DNA from: Dehalobacter sp. DCM
GTDB lineage: Bacteria > Bacillota > Desulfitobacteriia > Desulfitobacteriales > Syntrophobotulaceae
Assembly (NCBI RefSeq): GCF_024972775.1
Contig: NZ_CP092282.1
Location: 2,659,001-2,723,000, forward strand
Direction of reading: 5' to 3'
Length of the DNA stretch: 64,000 nt
The notes beneath the pieces were generated by a model. The model was not told where the DNA came from and did no database searches. It was given only the letters and a program-made list of their open reading frames with translations. This document shows, piece after piece, positions 25,502 to 34,594 of this stretch (within the stretch, counting starts at the first letter, position 1; each line of letters opens with the position of its first letter). The position numbers were made by a program, and so were the translations under genes.

Positions 25502-26890
25502 TTATTTGGTTTTCAAATACTCATTAATTGATGCTGCCGCTGTTTTACCGGCACCCATCGCCAGAATAACCGTAGCTGCACCAGTGACGATGTCACCACC
25601 GGCATAAACTCCAGGGATAGACGTGGCCATGGTTTTTTCGTCAGCAACGATATTCCCTTTTTTATTCAGAGCCAATCCTTCTGTAGTGGTGGTAACGAGC
25701 GGATTTGGTCCCTGGCCGATAGCGCAGACAACGGTATCGATCGGAAGTTCAAATTCCGAGCCTTTAATTGCGACCGGACTGCGACGACCGGATGCATCAG
25801 GTTCACCTAATTCATATTTCAGGCAGGTCATGCTCGTGACATTCCCATTCTCATCACCGTTAATAGCAATCGGGTTGGTCAGGATCTTGAACTGAATGCC
25901 TTCTTCTTCGGCGTGGTGAACTTCTTCAACACGGGCAGGCAGCTCTGCCATGGAACGACGATAAACGATATAGACATCCTTCGCACCCAAGCGTAATGCT
26001 GTTCTGGCAGCGTCCATTGCCACGTTGCCGCCGCCAAGTACAGCGACCTTCTCGCCAACTCGGATCGGAGTTGCATTATTTGGGAAATCATAGGCTTTCA
26101 TCAGATTGGAACGGGTCAAAAACTCATTAGCGGAATAAACGCCGTTAAAATTTTCACCAGGGATATCCATAAAATAAGGAAGTCCGGCACCGGTGCCGAT
26201 AAACGCAGCGTCATAACCGCTGGCCAACAGTTCCTGAACGGAGGTGACCTTACCAACAACCTGGTTGACATTGATTTCGACGCCCATATCTTTCAGGCTG
26301 TTGATTTCTTTCTGCACAATGGCTTTCGGCAGACGGAATTCCGGGATACCGTACATGAGCACGCCGCCGGCGACATGGAGTGCTTCGAACACGGTAACGG
26401 CATGGCCTTTACGGGCCAGTTCGGCTGCACACGTGAGTCCTGCGGGGCCGGCGCCGATGATGGCTACTTTTTTGCCGGTAGGCTCAACTTTCTCATATTT
26501 TTCCGCACTGTTTGCCATTTCGTAGTCTGCGGCAAAACGCTCCAGACGGCCAATAGCCACGGGTTCACCTTTAACACCGAGAATACATAGCGACTCACAC
26601 TGGGTTTCTTGCGGACAGACGCGACCGCAGATTGCCGGCAGCGTGTTAGTTTCTTTAATCTTCTTTGCAGCGTCAAGGTATTCCCCTTCGGCTATCTTTT
26701 TAATGAATGCAGGGATATCAATGCCAACCGGGCATCCTTCCACACATTTTGGTTTTTTGCATTGAATACAACGATTCGCTTCCTCGACTGCTGTTTCTGC
26801 CGGATATCCAAGAGCGACTTCATTAAAGTTTTTGCTCCGAACTATTGCATCCTGGCAGGGCATATCATGACGTGGTGTTTTGTTTGCCAT
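25502..26890 (-). CDS. nfnB: NfnB-like subunit of NADH-dependent ferredoxin:NADP oxidoreductase (GltD family)
   Basis: A 462-aa flavoprotein of the glutamate synthase small-chain family. The N-terminal Fe-S domain has CIQCKKPKCVEGCP and CGRVCPQETQCESLC; the FAD site is VAIIGAGPAGLTCA and the NADPH site VAVLGGGNVAMDAA. There is no glutamate synthase large subunit nearby. Its partner is encoded directly upstream, 2 nt away, giving the NfnAB pair that couples NADH and ferredoxin to NADP in an electron-bifurcating manner. It would connect the ferredoxin reduced by the 2-oxoacid oxidoreductase to NADPH supply. Confidence 0.92.
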   Translation of the reverse strand: MANKTPRHDMPCQDAIVRSKNFNEVALGYPAETAVEEANRCIQCKKPKCVEGCPVGIDIPAFIKKIAEGEYLDAAKKIKETNTLPAICGRVCPQETQCESLCILGVKGEPVAIGRLERFAADYEMANSAEKYEKVEPTGKKVAIIGAGPAGLTCAAELARKGHAVTVFEALHVAGGVLMYGIPEFRLPKAIVQKEINSLKDMGVEINVNQVVGKVTSVQELLASGYDAAFIGTGAGLPYFMDIPGENFNGVYSANEFLTRSNLMKAYDFPNNATPIRVGEKVAVLGGGNVAMDAARTALRLGAKDVYIVYRRSMAELPARVEEVHHAEEEGIQFKILTNPIAINGDENGNVTSMTCLKYELGEPDASGRRSPVAIKGSEFELPIDTVVCAIGQGPNPLVTTTTEGLALNKKGNIVADEKTMATSIPGVYAGGDIVTGAATVILAMGAGKTAAASINEYLKTK

Positions 26891-26892
26891 CT

Positions 26893-27741
26893 TTATTTGC
26901 CCTCCTTATGACAACCGCATTGACAATTATCTTGCGCGTTGGCTCTGGCCTCTTCACTCTTGAAGAATGCCGCACGCTTCATTGCTAAATCAAAATTGAC
27001 TAAATGTCCATCAAATTCAGGACCGTCGACACAGGCAAATTTTGTTTCGCCGCCGACTTCAACTCGGCAAGCACCGCACATGCCGGTACCGTCAACCATG
27101 ATTGGGTTCATGCTGACGATGGTTTTAATCCCCAGCTCGCGCGTATAATTCGCTACCGATTTCATCATGATCATCGGACCAATTGCCCAGATTGCATCGA
27201 CTTTGATTCCTTTATCCAGAACGGATTGAATTCCGTGTGTAACAAAGCCTTTCATACCATACGACCCATCATCCGTGGTGATGATGACGTCATCGCTGAC
27301 CGCACGCATTTCGTCTTCTAAGATAAGAAGATCCTTGCTTCTGGCCCCAAGTATGGAAATCACTTTATTACCCGCTTCTTTAAGTCCTCTGGCTATCGGA
27401 TGAATCGGAGCAACTCCAACACCGCCGCCGACGCAGATGACTGTACCGTAATTTTCGATTTCGGTTGCTTGTCCTAATGGTCCGACAAAAGTGACGAATG
27501 CATCGCCTTCTTCCATATTGGCGATGTGTTTGGAAGAAAATCCAACATTTTGGATAACGATCGTAATGGTACCCTTATCCGCATTAAAATCCATGATTGT
27601 CAACGGAATTCTCTCAGATTCCTCGTTCTGACGAACGATGACAAATTCACCCGGCTGCGCTTTTTTTGCTACTGCCGGCGCTTCGACTTCCAACAACGTA
27701 ATGGCGTCAGCCAGCTGTCTCTTCTTAACGATTTTGTACAC
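26893..27741 (-). CDS. nfnA: NfnA-like subunit (ferredoxin-NADP reductase, PyrK/HydG type)
   Basis: A 282-aa FAD/NAD-binding protein with the flavin motif RIPLTIMD, the NAD motif GGGVGVAPIHPIARGL and a [2Fe-2S]-type Cys group near the end (GTGMCGACRV, then KFACVDGPEF). A Cys-rich tail (DNCQCGCHKEG) is present. Together with the next gene it forms NfnAB. PyrK (dihydroorotate dehydrogenase subunit) is similar, but pairing with the GltD-type gene and absence of pyrD decide for Nfn. Confidence 0.92.
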   Translation of the reverse strand: MYKIVKKRQLADAITLLEVEAPAVAKKAQPGEFVIVRQNEESERIPLTIMDFNADKGTITIVIQNVGFSSKHIANMEEGDAFVTFVGPLGQATEIENYGTVICVGGGVGVAPIHPIARGLKEAGNKVISILGARSKDLLILEDEMRAVSDDVIITTDDGSYGMKGFVTHGIQSVLDKGIKVDAIWAIGPMIMMKSVANYTRELGIKTIVSMNPIMVDGTGMCGACRVEVGGETKFACVDGPEFDGHLVNFDLAMKRAAFFKSEEARANAQDNCQCGCHKEGK

Positions 27742-27939
27742 CTTTTTTCCTCCTCAATAACTCATATAATTCTAAATTATAATAAAAAACAATAGCATCT
27801 ATACAAGTATATACATCAAAGCTCTAAAAATCAAGAGCAGAAACTTCTTGTACATTATAGTGTATTACCTTCAACCAAATCAAGCCTAAATAATGCTAAT
27901 TACTCACTATACGATGTATGAAATATTTAACGTATTTAA

Positions 27940-28884
27940 TCATTTAAGTATTGTTTCTCGCGTAAGCATAGCGACTCCAATGGCATTATCCGAGCTCCAT
28001 TCCGGTTTTGCCCAATAAAGTTTGGCCTGTGCCTGAAGCTTCTTGGTCAATTCAGTGCGAATATATTTATTTGAAGCAACGCCGCCGACAATAAGGATGT
28101 TGGTGAGTCCTGTATCACGTACTGCAGTTTTGAGCACTTTGTCCAACGTTCTGACCAGACACCCCAATACGGCTTGGGCAATATCCGCCGGACGTTTTTG
28201 ATCCGAGATCATCCGTTGCGCGGCTGACTCTACACCAGAAAAACTCATTTCATAGCCCTTGACTGAAGACGGAAGCAGCGACGCTGATCCAGGAGCTGCT
28301 CTCAGCGCAAGCTTTTCTAATTCTTTACCCGCCGGGAAAGTAAGTCCTAAACGAACGCCGACGCGGTCGATAAACTGACCGGCATGCAAATCCGTCGTGG
28401 CGCCAAGGATGACGGGATCGATTTTGCCACGTTCTCTTTTCTGAACGCGTAATACTTCGGTTGTTCCGCCCGACAGATGGACAGCCAAAAATTCAGCTGC
28501 GTTGAAGTTTTCAGCAGATGCGATACCGGCGGCTAAATGGCCTTCCTGATGGGTTGTTTTTATCAGTGGAACTTGGAGCGCGCTGGCCAAGGTGGATGCA
28601 ATGCCCATCCCGGACAAGAATACGGGCATATAGGAATTTTCGACCGGACGCGGTGCCGCGCTTACACCGATACCGCCGACATTCTGCCACAGATTTGTGG
28701 GAAGTGTTGCGATCAGTTCCGGTAAAATACGGACATGATGAAAAAGAGCTTCCGATTGGGCCAGTCCTTTTTCCCCTTCCGGAACCTCTAGAATTCGCCG
28801 TGCTTCCCAAATGAGATTATTTTCATCATCGACCAAGGCAACCGACGATGTATAAGCGCTCGTATCGATACCTAAAAACAACAT
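27940..28884 (-). CDS. TsaD/Kae1-family paralog
   Basis: A 314-aa ASKHA-fold protein of the TsaD (tRNA t6A) family. It has LGIDTSAYTSSVALVD at the N-terminus, the metal-binding HQEGH motif near residue 110 and the nucleotide segment HLSGGTTEV, but it is shorter and more divergent than authentic TsaD (about 340 aa). This paralog, often annotated O-sialoglycoprotein endopeptidase, is known next to nusB in related Clostridia. Whether it has tRNA or other activity is unknown; a normal tsaD is expected elsewhere. Confidence 0.85.
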   Translation of the reverse strand: MLFLGIDTSAYTSSVALVDDENNLIWEARRILEVPEGEKGLAQSEALFHHVRILPELIATLPTNLWQNVGGIGVSAAPRPVENSYMPVFLSGMGIASTLASALQVPLIKTTHQEGHLAAGIASAENFNAAEFLAVHLSGGTTEVLRVQKRERGKIDPVILGATTDLHAGQFIDRVGVRLGLTFPAGKELEKLALRAAPGSASLLPSSVKGYEMSFSGVESAAQRMISDQKRPADIAQAVLGCLVRTLDKVLKTAVRDTGLTNILIVGGVASNKYIRTELTKKLQAQAKLYWAKPEWSSDNAIGVAMLTRETILK

Positions 28885-28918
28885 ACTGCTTCATCTCTTC
28901 CCTGTGGGAACATATCTA

Positions 28919-29341
28919 TTATTTTTCACTGGCATCCATTAATTTATCCAAAATACCATTGATGAATTTTGCGGAATCATCTCCGCCAAAACGTTTGGCG
29001 ATTTCAATCGCTTCGTTCAGTGTCACACGCTGCGGTGTTTCCGGGCAGTACAGCATTTCATATGCCGCAAGCCGCATGAGATTACGGTCGACGTTGCTCA
29101 TTCTGTCCAGTGCCCACTCGTGTGATGTCGCGGCAAGTTTTTGATCGAGTTCTTCTTTATTGTTCAGGGTGCCTTCGACAAGTTCCCTGATGAATTCTGC
29201 CAAGTTATCAGGAACGGAAAATTCCTGTACCCAATGCTGAAGTATATTATCCCGATGATCATATTCTCCTGTCAGATCGACCTGATACAGGATTTGAAGC
29301 GCGGTCTCCCGTGCGGTTCTTCTGCCCATTTTTTTACTCAT
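28919..29341 (-). CDS. nusB: Transcription antitermination factor NusB
   Basis: A 140-aa all-helical protein with the family start GRRTARETALQILYQVDL and the C-terminal RVTLNEAIEIAKRFGGDDSA block. It binds boxA RNA with NusE during rRNA transcription. GGAGG lies 7 nt before the ATG. Downstream of DUF2273/asp23 on the same strand. Confidence 0.97.
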   Translation of the reverse strand: MSKKMGRRTARETALQILYQVDLTGEYDHRDNILQHWVQEFSVPDNLAEFIRELVEGTLNNKEELDQKLAATSHEWALDRMSNVDRNLMRLAAYEMLYCPETPQRVTLNEAIEIAKRFGGDDSAKFINGILDKLMDASEK

Positions 29342-29364
29342 GGATCTGCCTCCGGAATCAATTG

Positions 29365-29634
29365 CTACCTTTTATCTTTGCCCCGAAATGATATTCTATG
29401 TATGACGCTGTTGATTGCGGGAGGCCAGGCTCCATCATCCCAACATTTACCCAAGAAATATCCTCCGAATGATAAAACAACTAAGAGAAGGGTTTGCCAA
29501 AACCCTAAAATTATAAACGCGAGTGCTAAAAAAAAGCCAATAAGAAAGCCGAACAGTTTACCAGGATGGTTGTCCAGGCACCATGCAAAAAAAAGAGTGA
29601 TTTTTTCTCCGATATTCCTCCAAAAGTTGCCCAT
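29365..29634 (-). CDS. DUF2273 small integral membrane protein
   Basis: An 89-aa protein with two close hydrophobic segments (residues ~25-45 and ~45-62) separated by GFWQ, and a charged tail. DUF2273 proteins are typically encoded beside Asp23, as here, and may anchor Asp23 to the membrane. The ATG sits immediately after ACAGGAG, an unusually short spacing, so the true start is not certain. Confidence 0.8.
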   Translation of the reverse strand: MGNFWRNIGEKITLFFAWCLDNHPGKLFGFLIGFFLALAFIILGFWQTLLLVVLSFGGYFLGKCWDDGAWPPAINSVIHRISFRGKDKR

Positions 29635-29756
29635 CTCCTGTGTCAGTCACACATAGCGTGCAAACTGCACTCTCACCTCTTTGATCCAATTTAGAAAATC
29701 TAATGGTCAGGCGTCTGTTCGCGGACTTTACTTAATCATGTGGTTTTTACGAACCG

Positions 29757-30200
29757 TTAGTCTTTCTCTTTGGAGTCCTTGTCTTTCTTTTCTTTGCTAT
29801 CTTTAAAAAATTTGGTCTCCTTAACATCTGCTGCATTCTTGAAAGCGATTCCCTGGATGTGCACATTGATGACATTGACCGTCAGTCCCGTCATCCCTTC
29901 AATGGCTTCTTTAACGGCAAACTGTACTTTTTGAGCAACATCGGGTATTGATGACCCGTATTGCGCAGCTAAAAACAAATCAACTGTAGCCTCTTTTTCG
30001 TCAATTTCAACTTTGATTCCCTTTGAGCTTTTGGCTTGATTTTTTCCTCTGCCTAACATATTTGCAATGTCTACAACAAAACCGCTGGTTAATTCAGCAA
30101 CACCCTCCACCTCAGAAGCCGCCATTCCGGCAATAACTTCCACAACCTCATCGGCGATCCGAACTGAACCGATTGAATTATCTATTTTAGAATTTTCCAC
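29757..30200 (-). CDS. Asp23/Gls24 family envelope stress protein
   Basis: An approximately 147-aa Asp23 protein (GSVRIADEVVEVIAGMAASE, then EGVAELTSG, later VNVINVHIQGIAF). The C-terminus ends in a Lys/Asp repeat (DSKEKKDKDSKEKD). A GTG start at 30200 with AAGGAG upstream is likely; a longer frame to 30251 contains a non-conserved N-terminus. It lies between the spoIIIA operon and DUF2273/nusB, a common order in this group. Confidence 0.88.
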   Translation of the reverse strand: MENSKIDNSIGSVRIADEVVEVIAGMAASEVEGVAELTSGFVVDIANMLGRGKNQAKSSKGIKVEIDEKEATVDLFLAAQYGSSIPDVAQKVQFAVKEAIEGMTGLTVNVINVHIQGIAFKNAADVKETKFFKDSKEKKDKDSKEKD

Positions 30201-30319
30201 TATCAATCGCGCTCCTTCATTTTTCCTACTTATACCTGTTGATGGTAACATTATAACAGAATCCCCCGCTCCAGCAAACCCTTACCTGAAATCCGACATC
30301 CAATTTGTAATATATCGGG

Positions 30320-30919
30320 CTATTTTGTTGTTTCTCCGTCTTTATCCTCGCTAATGGCAGTCACTTCTATTTTTTTCATTGTGAAACCTGTAATCTCTGC
30401 AGCAACTGCTTTGATTTGAATAATATCCTTCTCTGTGAGTTTATTCGAGAGCACCGTAATAGAGGCTTTATGAGGACTTACCTCTGAAACTACGTCTTTA
30501 TAGCCCTTAATCTTTAAGACATTTTCCAACTCTCCTTCTTGGCTGATCTTTTCACAAAGCGCCAGCCAGCTTTTTTGAGCTTCTCTGCGTGTTTCATCAA
30601 AATCAGCGATCAGAAGCGGCTCCAGCATTACCTTCTTTTCCTGTCGGTATTGCTCGCGTTTTATGCGATAATCAACAAAATAATTTTGACCCGTGTTATT
30701 TGTCAAATTCACTAATTCTGAAGAAAAGCCACTGGATCCGGACTCTGAAGCTGCCGCCAACGCATAAGAGACGTGATCATTCGTCTCCTCCTTTTGTTCA
30801 GCATTGACATTAGCCAACACATAGGTGACGATGGCATATCCAACAGCACCAATAATCACAAAAAGTCCAATTAAGGCTATGAAAGAAATAACCCGCTGTG
30901 TCTTTTCGGATATCAGCAT
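30320..30919 (-). CDS. spoIIIAH: Stage III sporulation protein AH
   Basis: A 199-aa single-pass protein: a TM helix at residues ~13-34, then an extracellular ring-forming domain similar to YscJ/FliF. Mother-cell SpoIIIAH pairs with forespore SpoIIQ to form the channel that feeds the forespore. It is the last gene of the AA-AH series and starts right after the AG stop. Confidence 0.93.
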   Translation of the reverse strand: MLISEKTQRVISFIALIGLFVIIGAVGYAIVTYVLANVNAEQKEETNDHVSYALAAASESGSSGFSSELVNLTNNTGQNYFVDYRIKREQYRQEKKVMLEPLLIADFDETRREAQKSWLALCEKISQEGELENVLKIKGYKDVVSEVSPHKASITVLSNKLTEKDIIQIKAVAAEITGFTMKKIEVTAISEDKDGETTK

Positions 30920-31474
30920 TTAACTCCCTCCCATGGGTACAACGCTGACTTTCGCCGGTTCGATACTTAACAGGGTTTTAACCGCTTCAAAGATCTGCTC
31001 TTTCACTTTGGGATTCGCTGCACCCTGAGCAATAATTAGAACACCGGCTACCTCCGGACGTTCTTCCGTGATCACCAGCGCCTCATCACCAACAACAACA
31101 ATTTGACTATTTTTAGTTATTTCTTCTGTTTCCCGAACTCCGCCTGCTTTATCGGTCTCTTTTGCCTTTTTTTGTGTCGTGTTTTCATTTCGGGCATACA
31201 GTTTTTTGACATCGGAAGAGAGCGTAATCAACACCTTTGTTTTACCGACGCCATCTATCTTCTCCAGATTTACAGCCAGCTTTTCCTCAAGATTCTTTTC
31301 TAAAGCACTATAGCCTGAATTTGCATTCGGTACCGCTGCTGCCATATCTGCCAGTGGTTCTGTTGTTGCTGCAGGCTCATCGTCTCGTATGGTAACGACA
31401 TAGATGACAGCAATGACGATCAGTAAGATGACCGCCAACGTAACCTTATCCGTCATCATTTTCTTCAGGTCCAT
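30920..31474 (-). CDS. spoIIIAG: Stage III sporulation protein AG
   Basis: A 184-aa protein with one N-terminal TM helix (residues ~10-28) and a ring-building domain (KTKVLITLSSD, VAGVLIIAQGA). It forms the large ring of the sporulation channel. It lies between AF and AH in the usual order. Confidence 0.94.
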   Translation of the reverse strand: MDLKKMMTDKVTLAVILLIVIAVIYVVTIRDDEPAATTEPLADMAAAVPNANSGYSALEKNLEEKLAVNLEKIDGVGKTKVLITLSSDVKKLYARNENTTQKKAKETDKAGGVRETEEITKNSQIVVVGDEALVITEERPEVAGVLIIAQGAANPKVKEQIFEAVKTLLSIEPAKVSVVPMGGS

Positions 31475-31517
31475 TATTCCTCACTCCTTTTTTCAACAGT
31501 CTCGGAATCGTAATTAC

Positions 31518-32117
31518 TTATCGTTCCTGAACAACAATAATATCCTCCGGTATTTCCATAAAGGCAGATACCTGCTTTTTGATGGCCAGCGCTTCCGGTG
31601 AATCAGCGGTGGTATCTGTTTCTTTCGATCCAATCTCTCCGATGTTAACCGGCTCAACCGGTTCAACCGGCTCAATGCCAGAATTCTGCCGGCTAAATTG
31701 AATGATGACTTTTTTAACTTTGGGATAATCTGTAAATCCCCCCTTGCTGTCTTCGAGTTCAACGACGGCTTGAACCTCGTTTATCCCGTCGATTTTTGCC
31801 GCCAGCAGTTCAATCTGATCCACTAAAATTTTATTGTATTGTTGCCTGACCACAGACTCTGATTGATTAGGACTATCATCTTCGGCGGCAAGGACGGGCA
31901 TATCCGCTGTTGAATCGGTGATCCATGCCGGTACTTTTTTATCTATTTCCCAGTTTAAGATTCCCGCTAATGGATCTAAAATAGCGGCAATGACAAACAG
32001 TCCCATCACCATTTGCACAAATCCGCGCATGGATTTATTGGGAAGAAGCATTTCTAAAAAAGAAGCAAGCAGAAGTATAACCGCCAGATTTCGTATCAGA
32101 ATTTTTAAACCTTCCAT
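31518..32117 (-). CDS. spoIIIAF: Stage III sporulation protein AF
   Basis: A ~199-aa protein with two N-terminal TM segments (LAVILLLASFLEMLLP and FVQMVMGLFVIAAIL) and a soluble C-terminal domain. I prefer the ATG at 32117 (GAGGTGG 8 nt upstream) over a GTG at 32129. A short repeat EPVEPVEPVN (around 31660) comes from a tandem 9-nt repeat, a sign of slippage in a linker. Confidence 0.92.
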   Translation of the reverse strand: MEGLKILIRNLAVILLLASFLEMLLPNKSMRGFVQMVMGLFVIAAILDPLAGILNWEIDKKVPAWITDSTADMPVLAAEDDSPNQSESVVRQQYNKILVDQIELLAAKIDGINEVQAVVELEDSKGGFTDYPKVKKVIIQFSRQNSGIEPVEPVEPVNIGEIGSKETDTTADSPEALAIKKQVSAFMEIPEDIIVVQER

Positions 32118-32130
32118 ATCATTTTCCACC

Positions 32131-33426
32131 TCATCGCAACATGACAGCGAGACTACCGGCGCCTGTGACGATGACGATGGTCATAAAAAACATGATGCCC
32201 ACCGAAGCAATCGTCATGAATACATACATTAATCCCTTTGCCATATCCTGCAGACTGTCAGCTAATTCTTTCTCACCGAGAGGCTCCACCAAGGCGGCTG
32301 CCAATTTAAAGGTAAACATCATCGCCACAATTTTTATAACCGGCAGCAGGGTAATAATTAGAATCGCAATCAACGCCGCGATACCTAAAGCACTCTTTAA
32401 CAGCAGACCGGAGCTGACCACAATCTCCACAGCGTCTTTAAAGAACTTACCGACAACAGGGATCAGATCAGCCGAATATTTTGCTGTACGCAAAGTAACC
32501 CCATCGGCCACGCCGCCGGTGACACCCTGAACTGTCATCACCCCGATAAATACCGTCATGACAATACCGATACCCAGTTTACCGCAGAATTCCAGAAGTG
32601 ACGCCAGTTTACTGAGTTTAAACTGCGCGGAAATGTTATTGAATAGTTTTAAGACAATGCTGAAAAAGAACAGCGGTAAGACCACTGTTTTAATAACCGT
32701 TGCCAAAACCGCCAAGCTGCCCATGACGATCGGTTTAAACAGGGCGGTGCTGGTGAGATTACCCATGGCCATCAAGACCATATACATTGCCGGCAGCACG
32801 ATCTGCATAAATGATACCATTTTGTCAATCGCCTCAGTACCGACATCCACGGCGATACGAAACGAAGTGATGGCCAACGCCAAGAGCACTAAGTACGCCA
32901 TCATTTGGGCAACCTTGCTTATATTTCCGGTAAAAGCCGTCTGCAGCTGATTGATTACGGCGCAGATAACAGCTAACACAAGCAGTTTAGCAATTAACGG
33001 TGCATTCGTTACAACCTCTTTCAACAGGAGCGATAATATACTTCTACCGATATTTTCGAATCGATATTCGAATTGGCCGTTTTTTATATTTTCAAAGATC
33101 TTGCCCAGGGAAAATTCGGGCATGCTTTCCTGGATTTCCTGATCCAGCTGATTAAAAAACCCTCTTACTTCGGATAGATCGATTTCCTCCGATAGATCAA
33201 CTTCCGCAGAAGAGCCAGCTCCGTTGGCTGCATCAGCCTCATTCGTGGTTGCATCAGCACGTAATTTTTCGTCCGCCAATTCGGATTCGGGAAATATGCC
33301 TATGCTCTCCGTCCCAGCCGCCAGCGCCGGATGCTCATAAGGACCTATCAGAAAAATTGCCGCATATATCACGCAAAAGCAAATAAAGAATCTCTTTCTC
33401 TGCTTATGGATCATCGTATCTGCCAT
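32131..33426 (-). CDS. spoIIIAE: Stage III sporulation protein AE
   Basis: A 431-aa multi-pass membrane protein with a signal peptide (residues ~10-36), an acidic extracytoplasmic stretch and about seven hydrophobic segments ending in GAGSLAVML. It is the largest membrane component of the SpoIIIA complex. Position between AD and AF agrees. Confidence 0.95.
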   Translation of the reverse strand: MADTMIHKQRKRFFICFCVIYAAIFLIGPYEHPALAAGTESIGIFPESELADEKLRADATTNEADAANGAGSSAEVDLSEEIDLSEVRGFFNQLDQEIQESMPEFSLGKIFENIKNGQFEYRFENIGRSILSLLLKEVVTNAPLIAKLLVLAVICAVINQLQTAFTGNISKVAQMMAYLVLLALAITSFRIAVDVGTEAIDKMVSFMQIVLPAMYMVLMAMGNLTSTALFKPIVMGSLAVLATVIKTVVLPLFFFSIVLKLFNNISAQFKLSKLASLLEFCGKLGIGIVMTVFIGVMTVQGVTGGVADGVTLRTAKYSADLIPVVGKFFKDAVEIVVSSGLLLKSALGIAALIAILIITLLPVIKIVAMMFTFKLAAALVEPLGEKELADSLQDMAKGLMYVFMTIASVGIMFFMTIVIVTGAGSLAVMLR

Positions 33427-33436
33427 TCCCCTCTCT

Positions 33437-33823
33437 TTATGCCAGCAGCTTTATTAAAGACTCCATAATTGCCGTAATGATTGGAATAGCCAGTACAACA
33501 ACAAAGATTTTTGCAGCAATTTCCACTTTGGTTGCTAAGGCATTTTCTCCTGCATCCCGACAAATTTGACTGCCGATCTCCGTTAAATAGGCGATACCAA
33601 CAATTTTAAGGACGATGAGTAAATAGTACGAACTGATATTGGCTTGATCCGCCAGTTTCTCCAGCAAATCGATGACGATTTTGATCCTGCCCATCACGAG
33701 AATAAAAATAATGACCCCGGCCAGGATACTCAGTTGGAGTGCTATTTCCGGTTTGATTTGTTTCAAGACGGCTCCCAGGACTGTGACAATGATTGCCAGC
33801 CCTACAATTTGTGCTATTTCCAC
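33437..33823 (-). CDS. spoIIIAD: Stage III sporulation protein AD
   Basis: A 128-aa, four-helix hydrophobic protein (starts EIAQIVGLAIIVTVLGAVL, has SQICRDAGENALATKVEI). This is the FliQ-like part of the sporulation export apparatus. It overlaps no neighbour and is spaced 10-13 nt on each side. Confidence 0.95.
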   Translation of the reverse strand: MEIAQIVGLAIIVTVLGAVLKQIKPEIALQLSILAGVIIFILVMGRIKIVIDLLEKLADQANISSYYLLIVLKIVGIAYLTEIGSQICRDAGENALATKVEIAAKIFVVVLAIPIITAIMESLIKLLA

Positions 33824-33835
33824 GATCCGAGCCCC

Positions 33836-34033
33836 CTAGTACAAATTGAATACGCTTTTAACCAGGACAAATAAATCCGAAATCCCTTGGATAACCATAT
33901 ACAACACAACGACGACACCGGCTATCGTGACCATCTGAGCCTGCTCTTTCTTTCCCGCTTCATTTAAAACCAGAGCACATATCCCGACTAAAAGACCAAT
34001 TCCAGCCACTTTCAAAATAAGGTCTATGTCCAT
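33836..34033 (-). CDS. spoIIIAC: Stage III sporulation protein AC
   Basis: A 65-aa two-helix membrane protein (MDIDLILKVAGIGLLVGI, then EAGKKEQAQMVTIAG), the standard SpoIIIAC length. The ATG at 34033 is chosen because the upstream in-frame extension overlaps spoIIIAB and is not conserved; an SD (AGGAGG) is present. Confidence 0.94.
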   Translation of the reverse strand: MDIDLILKVAGIGLLVGICALVLNEAGKKEQAQMVTIAGVVVVLYMVIQGISDLFVLVKSVFNLY

Positions 34034-34050
34034 CGTCCAACTCTTCCTCC

Positions 34051-34560
34051 TTATATGATCATGATGACGATAACCATTCCACCTAAGAATCCCAGATATG
34101 ACCACATTTTTGCTTTCCCATCCGCCTGTTTTCGAGCTTTTTCATCGACTGCCTGCAAATGGCGTTGACCCAGTTCCAACTGTTTATGCTGTTCATTACG
34201 GTCTGATCGACCTAACCCTTGACCGATCGAACGGATTACCTTCCAATCCTCGTCCAGCAAGCTGCTGCAGCGTCTTTGCTCACGGATACACTTTTCCCAA
34301 GCCGCAGAGGCGTTCGTGCCGTTCATGATTTCTGCTTCAAGTGCGGCAAAGAAGCTTTTCCAAGGTAAATCAGTCCTTTCCTTGAGTACCCGGAATGCTT
34401 CCGGCAATGGGACGACGCCCCAGTATATCTCCGTATCCAACAGGGCCAGCGCATTGATCAAATCTCTGATCTCCTGCGGACGCCTCTTTATTTGGGCTGC
34501 TCTGATCATTCCCAAGCAGCCAAACCCAACGATCATTCCGATATAACCCAGAATTACCAT
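34051..34560 (-). CDS. spoIIIAB: Stage III sporulation protein AB
   Basis: A 169-aa protein with an N-terminal TM helix, a cytoplasmic helical region (LINALALLDTEIYWGVVPLP) and a C-terminal TM helix. It is the GspF-like member of the SpoIIIA complex. GGAGG is 9 nt before the ATG. Confidence 0.94.
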   Translation of the reverse strand: MVILGYIGMIVGFGCLGMIRAAQIKRRPQEIRDLINALALLDTEIYWGVVPLPEAFRVLKERTDLPWKSFFAALEAEIMNGTNASAAWEKCIREQRRCSSLLDEDWKVIRSIGQGLGRSDRNEQHKQLELGQRHLQAVDEKARKQADGKAKMWSYLGFLGGMVIVIMII

Positions 34561-34594
34561 TTTATCTGTCCTCCGAAGAGTGAATGGACCTTCT

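Noticed and set aside
25502-27741. Glutamate synthase small subunit with dihydroorotate dehydrogenase subunit
   Set aside because: No gltB or pyrD is present and the two genes are 2 nt apart, the Nfn arrangement.
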